Source: Streptomyces tauricus
Lineage (GTDB): Bacteria; Actinomycetota; Actinomycetes; Streptomycetales; Streptomycetaceae
DNA length: 64,000 bases
Reading direction: 5' to 3'
Assembly: GCF_014650955.1 (NCBI RefSeq)
Contig: NZ_BMVY01000012.1
Coordinates: forward strand, 184,295-248,294
Made by a program: the position numbers and the translations under genes. The notes beneath the pieces were generated by a model. It had not been told where the DNA came from. It did no database searches and was given only the letters and a program-made list of their open reading frames with translations. Shown here one piece after another: positions 22,808-31,272 of the stretch. The stretch's first letter is position 1; each line of letters begins with the position of its first letter.

Positions 22808-25590
22808 GCGGTGCGAGCGGCGCGCCGGCGGTGAGCGGGACAGCGGTGGACGGGGCGGTATCGAGGAACGGGGTGGTGTCGGTGAGTGGTGTGGGATTGG
22901 TGAGCGGGGTGGTGTCGGTGAGCGGTACGTCGGTCAGCGACGCGTTGCTGAAGGCCGTGCGGGCGGGGCGGACGGGTGAGGCCGCGGGCCTGCTCGACGG
23001 GATGACGGATCCCGAGCGAAGGCTCTGTCTGCCGGCGCTCAAGGAACTGCGCAAGGAGTTGCGGGGCGCGCCGTGGGACGCCACGTCCCGCAAGGCGTAC
23101 CCCACGCTGCACGCGGCCGGGGCGGCCTGCCACACCGGAGCGGCCGGTACGGCGGCCTGGATCGGCGCAGCCGACATGCGCTGGTCCCAGGCGTCCGCCG
23201 CGACCCTGCTGCATGTGCTGGGCGACCGGGATCGGGACTGGCTGGGCAACCTCGCGCAGCGACTCGCGGACCGCCCGTCGACCTCCCAGGTGCCCTACGA
23301 GCTGATGGCGGGACTGGTACGGCTGTCCGGTTGCCCGGTGCCGACGACGGAGACCTATGTCGTCGGCTGGGTCGAGCAGATCGGCAGCCTCTGGGAGCGC
23401 GGTGACACCGTCCTGGACCGGCTGCGTCAGGATCCGTACACGCCGGAACTCGTACCCGCCCTCTTCGAGATCCCGGACATCGGCAGCCACCTGGACTGGC
23501 TGTTCGGCGACGGCCCGGACAGCTGGATCGAAGCCCTCGCGAGGCTCACCGAGGAAGGCGTTCTCGACCGCGAGGCCATGATCGACGCCTGCGTCGCCCG
23601 GCTGCTGCGCGGTGTCGTGGCGTCCGACTGCCGGGTCTTCCTGAGGCTGTTGACGGCACTGGAGCCGACCGGGGACGAGGAGCGGGAGCGGGTGGCGGAC
23701 TGGCTGGCGCTCGTCTCCCACCCGTCCTCCACCGTGGCGTCGCACGCCCGGTCGGTGCTCGGCTCGCTGGCGCTGGCCGGCGAGATCGCGCCCCGGCAGC
23801 TGGCCGAGATGTCCGCGGTCGTGCTGTTCCGCACGGAGAAGAAGCTGGTACGCGCCCAGCTCGTGCTCCTCGGGAAGGTGCTCCGGCACGACCCGTCGAG
23901 CGCGGCGGAGCTGCTGCCCGCGGTGGCGCACGCCTTCGGGCACGAGGACACGGACGTACAGGAGCGGGCGCTGAAGCTGGTGGAGCGGTACTTCGGCGGG
24001 ATCGGGACGGCGGACCCGCGGGCGCGGGACGAAGTGGCCGATGCCGTCGCCCAGTTGAGCGCCGGTCTGCGGGCACGCGCGATCACGGCCCTGGGACTGG
24101 ACGCGGACGAGCACGCGTCGCAGCCGCACCTGGAGCTGCTGCCGCCCGCACCGGAGCCGTCACGCCTCGCGCCGGCGCCGGACACGGTGATCGAGGTGGC
24201 CGAGGAGGTCGGCGCTCTGATGGTGTCCGCCGATACCGACATGGCGGCGTTCGAGCGCGCCCTGGACGGCCTGGTGCGGCACGCGTACCTGCGGCAGGAG
24301 GAGCTGGCCGAGGCCCTGAAGCCGGCGGTCGCGCGGAGCTGGTGGATGGGCACCGATCATCATCCCTACTCGTCGGACGAACACTTCCGGCGCGATCCCT
24401 ACGGGCTCGAAGTGGTGCTCGCGGCCCTGGTGGGCCGGGTGCACACGTCCACGCTGCACGAGGCCCATGAGCACGGTCCGGTGTCGGACCCCTGTGTGCA
24501 CCGCGCGCTGTCCGCAGTCTTCAACGCGCGTCTGTGGGAGGCGGCCTACCGGGTGCGGACCGACCCGATGCCGTTCCTGCTGGCCACCCCCATCTGGTCG
24601 TCGGGGTTCCTGGAGCCGGACGAGCTGGTGGCCCGCCTCACCGAGTACGACCGGCTCGGCGCCCGGCCCGGCGAGGTCGACTTCACACAGGCGCTGCTCC
24701 GGGTGCGCCGCGACGACCGGGCGGCGAGCGCGTCCGCCGCCGGACGGGCCGCCGCGCTCGGCACGGTGGAGGGCGAGCGGCTGGCCCGATGGCTCCTGAG
24801 CGAGGAGCCCACGACCCCCACGACCAGCCGCCACGTCACGGCGGAGCGCATCCTGCTCGGACTCGGCGAGCTCGACGGACTGCCGAGCGACCTCCCCCTG
24901 GCGTTCCGTCAGCTCGCTCTGCCCGTCGGCGCCTTCAACGCGCACACCTACTGCCACCACTACTACTGGAACCGGGTCGAGCGGCAGCACTGGCTGGCCG
25001 TGGTGCCCGGGCGGCGGGAGCTGGTGGCCGCGCGCCTGGTGCGCGAGGTCTCCACGGTCGCGGTGAAGGACACCCGCGGGATGGCCGCGGTCCTGCCGCT
25101 GCTCGCCGAGGCGGAGGGCGAAGCGGGTGAGGCCCTGCACCTGTGCGTGGCGTACGGGCTGGGCGCGCGACACCCGGAGGACCGGCTCAGCGCGGTGGAC
25201 GCCCTGCTGGTGCTCGCCGCGCGAGGGCAGTTGGACGCCGAGCGGCTCGGCGGGGATCTGGGACAGCTGGTGCGGATGGGGGCGGTGAAGCCACTGCGGC
25301 TCACCGAGTCCGTACGGACCGCGGCGACCACCGGGGCGTACTCCACCGTCTGGTCGATACTCGGCGCCGCACTGCCCGCGATGCTCGCGGGCCTCGCCGC
25401 GGACGGCGCCGCTCCGGCCGTCCGGGGGATGGGCGAACTGCTGGCCGTCGCCGCCGAGTGCGCGGAGCGAACCGGCGCGCACGGCGATGTGGAGCATCTC
25501 GCACCGGTGGCGGAGCGGAGCGGTTCGTCGCGGCTCGTGGCGCAGGCCCGTCGGCTGCGTGCCACGCTGGAACAGGGGGTGGCTGCCTGA
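22804..25590 (+). CDS. DUF6493-like large helical-repeat protein
   Basis: A 928-residue protein that I match to the DUF6493 family from memory of actinobacterial neighbours of SWIM genes. It is almost wholly alpha-helical and has the look of HEAT/ARM-type solenoid repeats, for example LVRAQLVLLGKVLRHDPSSA then ELLPAVAHAFGHEDTDVQER around 370-410. There is no signal peptide, membrane segment or enzyme motif; a His-rich patch AHTYCHHYYWNRVERQHW near 715-732 might bind metal. The first 45 residues are an S/V/G-rich repeat (SVSG repeated; the DNA GGGGTGGTGTCGGTGAG occurs twice 36 bp apart), so the real start may be one of several GTG codons near 22920. The ATG at 22804 overlaps the SWIM gene stop. 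Role unknown; a scaffold for the SWIM protein is an inference. Confidence 0.8.
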   Translation: MSGASGAPAVSGTAVDGAVSRNGVVSVSGVGLVSGVVSVSGTSVSDALLKAVRAGRTGEAAGLLDGMTDPERRLCLPALKELRKELRGAPWDATSRKAYPTLHAAGAACHTGAAGTAAWIGAADMRWSQASAATLLHVLGDRDRDWLGNLAQRLADRPSTSQVPYELMAGLVRLSGCPVPTTETYVVGWVEQIGSLWERGDTVLDRLRQDPYTPELVPALFEIPDIGSHLDWLFGDGPDSWIEALARLTEEGVLDREAMIDACVARLLRGVVASDCRVFLRLLTALEPTGDEERERVADWLALVSHPSSTVASHARSVLGSLALAGEIAPRQLAEMSAVVLFRTEKKLVRAQLVLLGKVLRHDPSSAAELLPAVAHAFGHEDTDVQERALKLVERYFGGIGTADPRARDEVADAVAQLSAGLRARAITALGLDADEHASQPHLELLPPAPEPSRLAPAPDTVIEVAEEVGALMVSADTDMAAFERALDGLVRHAYLRQEELAEALKPAVARSWWMGTDHHPYSSDEHFRRDPYGLEVVLAALVGRVHTSTLHEAHEHGPVSDPCVHRALSAVFNARLWEAAYRVRTDPMPFLLATPIWSSGFLEPDELVARLTEYDRLGARPGEVDFTQALLRVRRDDRAASASAAGRAAALGTVEGERLARWLLSEEPTTPTTSRHVTAERILLGLGELDGLPSDLPLAFRQLALPVGAFNAHTYCHHYYWNRVERQHWLAVVPGRRELVAARLVREVSTVAVKDTRGMAAVLPLLAEAEGEAGEALHLCVAYGLGARHPEDRLSAVDALLVLAARGQLDAERLGGDLGQLVRMGAVKPLRLTESVRTAATTGAYSTVWSILGAALPAMLAGLAADGAAPAVRGMGELLAVAAECAERTGAHGDVEHLAPVAERSGSSRLVAQARRLRATLEQGVAA

Positions 25591-25639
25591 TCCGGCCAGC
25601 CGTGGCCGACCAGGTCGTACAGGCAGGCCGACCAGGTCG

Positions 25640-25765
25640 TTCAGACAGGCGGACGAGTTGCGTAGGGAAATCGTAAAAAGCGCAACAAAAAAGACAGATA
25701 CATACTTAACCGATCAGTCACAAAGCGTTCGCGATCACGCAACACCCGTACTTCACAGTGACTGT
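25640..25765 (+). promoter_or_regulatory. AT-rich promoter region of the membrane-ACT-GNAT gene
   Basis: This 126-base stretch is far richer in A and T than its surroundings (A5-A6 runs, ATACATACTTAACC near 25697-25711). It also carries a 7-bp inverted repeat, CAGTCAC (25715-25721) and GTGACTG (25758-25764), ending one base before the ATG. It probably holds the promoter and an operator for the gene at 25766. No feature of the upstream gene extends into it. Confidence 0.45.
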
Positions 25766-27241
25766 ATGACTCCAGACATGTCTGATGTGACGCGTGCGAA
25801 AAACGGCCGGCCGGTCCACCACTGGCGCAGGGACCTCGTAGAACTGGCCGCTCTGTTCACGGCGGTGGCGGTCGCCGACGCCGTGGCGAACCTGATCGGG
25901 CACGGCCCCGACGGGCCCGCCCTCCTCGCGATCTCGGCGGTCGCGCTGATCGCCACGGCGGGTTTCCACACATGGTGGTCACGACGCCACGGTCACGCCC
26001 CGCCGACAGGCGATACCGGCGCCCGGTCCGTCGCGTCCGCGCGGCGGGCCGGGACGACCGAGGGCGACCCGAGCACACCGGAGACGGAAGCCGGCAACGG
26101 CTCGGGCGAAGGCTCCGGCTCCGGCTCCGGCTCCGGCGGGACCGTGCTGTGGCGGATGCGGACCACCGTGCGGGACGAGCCGGGTTCGCTGGCCGCGCTG
26201 TGCATGGCGCTGGCGGAGCTGCGGGTCGACATCCTGAGCCTGCAGACGCATCCGCTGACCGAGGGCACGGTGGACGAGTTCCTGCTGCGCGCCCCCGCGC
26301 CGGTGGCGGCGTCCGAGGTCACGCGGGCGGTGTCGCTGTCCGGTGGCTTCGGCACCTGGATCGAGCGGGCCGACGCGCACGACCTGGTGGACGCGCCCAC
26401 CCGTGTACTGGGCCTGGCGACCCGTACGGCGCTGGACGCGGCGGAACTTCCGCTGGCGTTGCGGCAGTTGCTGGGACGGTGCACGATCCGTTCGCTGCCC
26501 GCCACATCGGTGCGCGGGGATCGTCCGGAGGCGGGGGCGCCCGTCGAGGGCGCGCTGGAGGAGACGGTGATGCGGCTGCGCGCGCCGGAAGGCGGAGTGA
26601 TCACTGTGGAGCGGCCGTATCTGCCGTTCACGCCGACGGAGTTCGCCCGGGCCCGGGCGCTGGTCGAGCTGGACGCACGGCTCGGGCCGCGGGTGCCGCG
26701 CAGCCGGGACGTACTGACGCTGCCGCAGGGCAAGGACATCATCGTGCGCCGTGCCGACGCCGGTGACGTCGAGGCCGCGAAGGCCATGCACGAGCGGTGC
26801 TCGCAGCGGACGTTGAGCATGCGGTACCACGGGCCCGTCGGCGACGCGGACAAGTACCTCAAGCACCTCCTCAGCCCGCACTTCGGGCGCACGCTCGCCG
26901 TGCAGACCGCGTCGGGGCGCGTCGTGGGGCTCGGGCATCTCCTGTGGGACGGCGACGAGACCGAGATCGCCCTGCTGGTGGAGGACGACTGGCAGCGGCG
27001 CGGGATCGGCGGCGAACTGCTCCGCCGCCTGGTGGCGATGGCCGTCGAGGCCGGCTGCGACAGCGTGTACGCCGTCACGCAGGCGGCCAACACCGGCATG
27101 GTCGCCGCGATGCGCGGCCTCGATCTCCCCCTGGACTACCAGATCGAGGAGGGCACCCTCGTCATCACGGCCCGTCTGGAGACGGCGTCACCGCGCGCGG
27201 AGGACGCCGGGCACGAACGCGAGCACTCCGTGCGCGACTGA
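25766..27241 (+). CDS. Membrane-anchored ACT-GNAT fusion protein
   Basis: A 491-residue fusion. Residues 25-72 form two membrane helices; a flexible linker follows (about 75-125) with a GSGEGSGSGSGSGG run encoded by a GGCTCC microsatellite. An ACT-like domain (about 126-200, WRMRTTVRDEPGSLAALCMA) would sense an amino acid or other small ligand, and the C-terminal GNAT acetyltransferase domain (about 325-480) has the acetyl-CoA loop VEDDWQRRGIGGELLRRL. The layout suggests a ligand-gated protein or amino-acid acetyltransferase at the membrane, by analogy with ACT-GNAT and cAMP-gated lysine acetyltransferases; the target is unknown. ATG 25766 follows an AT-rich promoter stretch; upstream in-frame codons there have atypical base use and are not coding. 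Confidence 0.88.
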   Translation: MTPDMSDVTRAKNGRPVHHWRRDLVELAALFTAVAVADAVANLIGHGPDGPALLAISAVALIATAGFHTWWSRRHGHAPPTGDTGARSVASARRAGTTEGDPSTPETEAGNGSGEGSGSGSGSGGTVLWRMRTTVRDEPGSLAALCMALAELRVDILSLQTHPLTEGTVDEFLLRAPAPVAASEVTRAVSLSGGFGTWIERADAHDLVDAPTRVLGLATRTALDAAELPLALRQLLGRCTIRSLPATSVRGDRPEAGAPVEGALEETVMRLRAPEGGVITVERPYLPFTPTEFARARALVELDARLGPRVPRSRDVLTLPQGKDIIVRRADAGDVEAAKAMHERCSQRTLSMRYHGPVGDADKYLKHLLSPHFGRTLAVQTASGRVVGLGHLLWDGDETEIALLVEDDWQRRGIGGELLRRLVAMAVEAGCDSVYAVTQAANTGMVAAMRGLDLPLDYQIEEGTLVITARLETASPRAEDAGHEREHSVRD

Positions 27242-27315
27242 CGCGGGACAGCATATGAACCCATGGATCTATTACCGCGTGGGCCCATGACCTCGTGACC
27301 TCGTGAGCCCATGAG

Positions 27316-27380
27316 CGTGTGACGGCGCAGGCCCGGCCCGGCCCGGCGACAATCCCGGCCGGGCCTGCCGCCGTCACGCG
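27316..27380. terminator. Long bidirectional hairpin between convergent genes
   Basis: GTGACGGCGCAGGCCCGGCC (27319-27338) pairs with 27357-27377 with a single bulged base, and pairing continues outward with one wobble. It lies between the converging stops of the GNAT fusion gene (27241) and the PLP enzyme gene (27387), where a shared terminator is expected. Confidence 0.75.
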
Positions 27381-27386
27381 CTCACG

Positions 27387-28748
27387 TCAGACGCTTCCAG
27401 CACCCAGTGCGCCGCCGCGCCCCGCGTGCCCCGCCCGCCCCGCCGTCCCCAACGCCCCGTCCAGGTCCCGCCAGAGGTCCTCCACGTCCTCCAGCCCCAC
27501 CGACAGCCGCAGGAGCCGGTCGCTCACACCGCTCCCCCGCCGGTCCGCCGCGTCCACGACACGATGACTGATCGAGGCGGGGTGCTGGATCAGCGTGTCG
27601 ACACTGCCGAGGCTCACCGCCGGGGTGACCAGCCGGACCGCGGCGATCACCTCGTGCGGGTCGCCATGGACCTCGAACGCGATCATGGCGCCGCCGAGCC
27701 TCGGATAGTGGACGCGAGCGACCCGCGGGTCGTCGGCGAGACGCCGGGCCAGTTCGGCGGCGTTCGCGGAGGCGGCGCGCACCCGTACGGGCAGTGTCGA
27801 CAGGCCGCGCAGCAGCAGATACCCGGCGAGCGGATGCAGCACCCCTCCCGTGGCGAACCGGATCTGCCGCAGCCGCCCCGCGAACTCCTCGTCGCAGGCC
27901 ACCACTCCGGCCATCACGTCACCGTGCCCGCCCAGGTACTTGGTGGCGCTGTGGAGCACGAGCCGCGCCCCGTGTTCGACGGGCCGTTGCAGCACCGGGG
28001 TGGCGAAGGTGTTGTCGGCGAGCAGCGGGACGCTCCCGCAGGCGTGGGCGATCGCCCGCAGATCGAGTTCGGCGAGCGTCGGATTGGCCGGTGACTCGAC
28101 CAGCACCAGACCGGTGTCCGGCCGCAGGGCGTCCTCGATCCCGGCGGGGTCGACCCATGTCACCTCGGAGCCGAGGAGCCCGGCCGTCAACAGGTGGTCG
28201 CTGCAGCCGTACAGGGGCCGCACGGCGACGACATGGCGCAGTCCCAGGGAATTGCGTACGAGGAGTACGGCGCTCAGCGCGGCCATGCCGCTCGCGAAGG
28301 CCACGGCGCTCTGCGTGCCCTCCAGCCGGGCGAGCGCCGTCTCGAAACGGGCGACGGTCGGGTTGCCGAGCCGGCCGTAGACCGGCGGACCGTCCGGCTC
28401 GGCCCCGTCGGTGGCGAAGGCGTCGATACGGGCCGCCTCGCCCCGGCTGTCGTACGACGGATAGGTCGTGGACAGATCGATCGGCGCGGCGTGCAGGCCC
28501 TGCCGGGCGAGATCGTCCCGCCCCGCGTGCACGGCTTCGGTGTCCAGGGCCCGTACGCCAGTACTCGAAGCCCTCACCGCCCTGGCCTGCCGGCCGCACC
28601 CGTCCGGCGTCCTGTCCCCCAAGTCGTCGCACACGTCGCGCATGCCGTCGCGTACGCCGCCACGCACACCGTCGCGTACGCCATCGAATTCGCCGTCGCG
28701 TCCGCCGTCGCGTATGCCGTCGTGTATGTCAGTGCTGCCGAGATCCAT
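27387..28748 (-). CDS. Trans-sulfuration family PLP-dependent enzyme
   Basis: Cys/Met-metabolism PLP enzyme (cystathionine gamma-synthase/lyase or methionine gamma-lyase type). The PLP Lys lies in LVLHSATKYLGGHGDVMAG, with ADNTFATPVLQRP, VESPANPTLAELDL and YGRLGNPTVARFETALARLE as further family blocks. Which reaction it catalyses cannot be decided by eye; the divergent Lrp-type regulator fits sulfur amino acid metabolism. With ATG 28748 the product has 453 residues, but the first 57 are an R/D/G-rich extension encoded by a 12-bp repeat with lower GC3 than the body, so the real start may be GTG 28577 (396 residues, near the normal family length of 380-400). The body begins at RALDTEAVHAGRDDL. 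Confidence 0.9.
   Translation of the reverse strand: MDLGSTDIHDGIRDGGRDGEFDGVRDGVRGGVRDGMRDVCDDLGDRTPDGCGRQARAVRASSTGVRALDTEAVHAGRDDLARQGLHAAPIDLSTTYPSYDSRGEAARIDAFATDGAEPDGPPVYGRLGNPTVARFETALARLEGTQSAVAFASGMAALSAVLLVRNSLGLRHVVAVRPLYGCSDHLLTAGLLGSEVTWVDPAGIEDALRPDTGLVLVESPANPTLAELDLRAIAHACGSVPLLADNTFATPVLQRPVEHGARLVLHSATKYLGGHGDVMAGVVACDEEFAGRLRQIRFATGGVLHPLAGYLLLRGLSTLPVRVRAASANAAELARRLADDPRVARVHYPRLGGAMIAFEVHGDPHEVIAAVRLVTPAVSLGSVDTLIQHPASISHRVVDAADRRGSGVSDRLLRLSVGLEDVEDLWRDLDGALGTAGRAGHAGRGGALGAGSV
28634..28730. repeat. 12-bp degenerate repeat at the 5' end of the PLP enzyme gene
   Basis: About eight degenerate copies of CCGTCGCGTACG follow one another. If translated on the minus strand they give repeated VRDG/IRDG tetrapeptides at the N-terminus of the PLP enzyme; if the gene starts at 28577 they are leader DNA between it and the Lrp gene. 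Confidence 0.75.
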
Positions 28749-28808
28749 GTGCGGCAGCCTGAACAACAGGCGGGGTTGCGGGGCAGAACGCCGTGCTACG
28801 TTCGGCGG

Positions 28809-29330
28809 ATGGCCGAATCCGTCGTACTGGACCCGGTGGACCTGCATCTTCTGCGCCTTCTGCAGAACGACGCCCGGACCACGTACCGGGATCTCGCCGC
28901 GCAGATCGGGGTGGCGCCCTCGACCTGCCTGGACCGGGTCACCCGGCTGCGCCGCTCGGGCGTCATCCTCGGCCATCAGCTGCGGCTCGATCCGGCGAAG
29001 CTGGGCCGGGGCCTGGAGGCCCTGCTGTCCGTGCAGGTCAGGCCGCATCGGCGGGAGTTGGTCGGGCCGTTCGTCGAGCGGATCAGATCGCTGCCGGAGT
29101 CGCGTACGGTCTTCCATCTCACCGGGCCCGACGACTATCTGGTGCATGTCGCGGTCGCCGACATGGCGGATCTGCAGCGGCTGGTTCTCGACGGTTTCAC
29201 CGCGCACCGCGAGGTGGCGCGCGTCGAAACCCGGCTGATCTTCCAGCAGTGGGACTGCGGCCCCCTGCTGCCGCCCGACCCGCAGGGCGCGACGACTTCG
29301 GGTGCCACGCCCTCGGCGAAATCGGGCTGA
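28809..29330 (+). CDS. Lrp/AsnC family transcriptional regulator
   Basis: A 173-residue Lrp/AsnC-type regulator: N-terminal helix-turn-helix (about residues 10-55, LHLLRLLQNDARTTYRDLAA then APSTCLDRVTRLRRSGVI) and a C-terminal RAM (ligand-binding, oligomerisation) domain (about 70-150). ATG 28809 gives MAESVVLDPVDL. It is divergent from the trans-sulfuration-type PLP enzyme gene, with 60 bases between start codons on the longest model, and most likely controls that gene in response to an amino acid. The last 20 residues are a disordered Pro/Thr/Ser tail. The DUF885 gene follows 62 bases downstream on the same strand. Confidence 0.93.
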   Translation: MAESVVLDPVDLHLLRLLQNDARTTYRDLAAQIGVAPSTCLDRVTRLRRSGVILGHQLRLDPAKLGRGLEALLSVQVRPHRRELVGPFVERIRSLPESRTVFHLTGPDDYLVHVAVADMADLQRLVLDGFTAHREVARVETRLIFQQWDCGPLLPPDPQGATTSGATPSAKSG

Positions 29331-29392
29331 CACGGCAAAAGGCCTGGATAACGGGGCTGACGCGGCGGCGGTCCCCGTATGAGGATGGCTGT

Positions 29393-31084
29393 ATGTCACA
29401 GACGAAGAACCCGCTGCCCCGCGAGGTCGCCGACACCTACGTCGACGAACTCATCGCCCTCGACCCGGTCACCGGTACGTACCTCGGCGTGAACGAGAGT
29501 TCCGGCAGGCTGTCCGACACCTCGCCCGGCGGACTGGAGGCGCTCGCGCGGTTGGCGAGGACGACGCTGGCCCGGCTCGACGAGGCGGAGCGGCAACCGG
29601 GCGCGGACAGTGACATCGAGCGCCGGTGCGCGCGCCTGCTGCGCGAGCGCCTCACCGCCGAACTCGGTGTGCACGACGCCGAGGAGAGCCTGCGGGCCGT
29701 CGGCAACATGCACACGCCCGTGCACGCGGTGCGCGAGGTGTTCACGGTGACGCCGACGGACACGGACGAGGACTGGGCCGCGATCGCCGAACGGCTGCGC
29801 GCGGTACCGACGGCACTCGACGGCTACCGCGAGTGCCTCTCCCTCGGCCTGGAGCGCAAGCTGTACGCGGGTCCGCGCCCCACCGCGACCTTCATCGGGC
29901 AGCTCACCGAGTGGTCGGACACGGACGGTTCGGGCCGCGGCTGGTTCGAGGACTTCGCGTCGGCCGGACCGGAGTCGCTGCGCGCGGAACTCGACGAGGC
30001 CGCGCGGACGGCGACCGCCGCCGTGGTCGCGCTGCGCGACTGGATGCGTGAGGTGTACGCGCCCGCGATCGAGGGCGCACCGGACACCGTGGGCCGCGAC
30101 CGGTACGCGCGCTGGTCGCGCTACTTCAACGGTACGGATCTCGACCTGGACGAGGCGTACGCGTACGGCTGGGCCGAGTACCACCGGCTGCGCGCCGAGA
30201 TGGAGAAGGAGGCCGAGAAGGTCCTGCCCGGCGCCGCGACCCCGTGGGTGGCGCTCGCCCACCTCGACGAGCACGGCAGGCACATCGAAGGGGTCGACGA
30301 GGTCCGCGAGTGGCTGCAGAGCCTGATGGACCAGGCGATCGAGGAGCTGGACGGCACCCACTTCGAACTCGCCGAGCGGGTACGGAAGGTGGAGTCCCGC
30401 ATCGCCCCGCCGGGCAGCGCCGCCGCCCCGTACTACACACCGCCGTCGGAGGACTTCTCCCGCCCCGGCCGTACGTGGCTGCCGACGATGGGGCAGACCC
30501 GTTTCCCGGTGTACGACCTGGTGTCGACCTGGTACCACGAGGGCGTCCCCGGCCATCATCTCCAGCTCGCCCAGTGGGCCCACGTCGCCGAGAACCTCTC
30601 GCGCTACCAGGCGACCATCGGCGGTGTCAGCGCCAACTGCGAGGGCTGGGCCCTGTACGCGGAACGGCTCATGGACGAACTCGGCTACCTCAAGGACGCC
30701 GAGGAACGGCTCGGTTATCTGGACGCGCAGATGATGCGCGCGGCCCGTGTCATCGTCGACATCGGCATGCACCTGGAGCTGGAGATTCCGGCGGAGTCGC
30801 CGTTCCACCCGGGCGAGCGGTGGACTCCGGAGCTGGCCCAGGAGTTCTTCGGCGCGCACAGCAGCCGCCCCGCGGACTTCGTGGAGAGCGAGCTGACCCG
30901 CTACCTGTCGATCCCGGGCCAGGCCATCGGTTACAAGCTCGGCGAGCGCGCCTGGCTGCTGGGCCGGGAGAACGCGCGCAAGCGGCACGGGGACGCCTTC
31001 GACGCGAAGGCGTGGCACATGGCGGCGCTGTCCCAGGGGTCGCTGGGCCTGGACGACCTGGTGGACGAGCTGTCCCGGCTCTGA
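29393..31084 (+). CDS. DUF885 family putative metallo-hydrolase
   Basis: A 563-residue DUF885 protein. The family resembles M3/M32-like zinc peptidases and the motif WYHEGVPGHHLQLAQ (around residue 380) has the HExxxGH form, with a downstream Glu in NCEGWALYAERLMDE as probable third ligand. It is predominantly helical, with no signal peptide or membrane segment, so it should be a cytoplasmic peptidase or carboxypeptidase-like enzyme; the substrate is unknown. ATG 29393 (MSQTKNPLPREVADTYVDEL) is preferred to upstream in-frame starts that lie inside the Lrp gene. The gene ends 188 bases before a convergent SDR gene; that gap contains a GCAGCGG/CCGCTGC hairpin near 31107-31127 that may terminate it. 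Confidence 0.9.
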   Translation: MSQTKNPLPREVADTYVDELIALDPVTGTYLGVNESSGRLSDTSPGGLEALARLARTTLARLDEAERQPGADSDIERRCARLLRERLTAELGVHDAEESLRAVGNMHTPVHAVREVFTVTPTDTDEDWAAIAERLRAVPTALDGYRECLSLGLERKLYAGPRPTATFIGQLTEWSDTDGSGRGWFEDFASAGPESLRAELDEAARTATAAVVALRDWMREVYAPAIEGAPDTVGRDRYARWSRYFNGTDLDLDEAYAYGWAEYHRLRAEMEKEAEKVLPGAATPWVALAHLDEHGRHIEGVDEVREWLQSLMDQAIEELDGTHFELAERVRKVESRIAPPGSAAAPYYTPPSEDFSRPGRTWLPTMGQTRFPVYDLVSTWYHEGVPGHHLQLAQWAHVAENLSRYQATIGGVSANCEGWALYAERLMDELGYLKDAEERLGYLDAQMMRAARVIVDIGMHLELEIPAESPFHPGERWTPELAQEFFGAHSSRPADFVESELTRYLSIPGQAIGYKLGERAWLLGRENARKRHGDAFDAKAWHMAALSQGSLGLDDLVDELSRL

Positions 31085-31272
31085 GACGGAACACGGCGTA
31101 CGGCGCGCAGCGGCCGATCCGCCGCTGCCCGTCGTGCGCCGTGCGCACAGCACCCAGCGCACGGGTCAGGGGCGGCCGATGACCACGGCCCCGCGGAAGC
31201 GGCCTGCGGGGTCCCCCGCATCCGACGCGTCCCCCGCGCCTATCCGGGGGGCCGCATGGCCGAACGGACACC

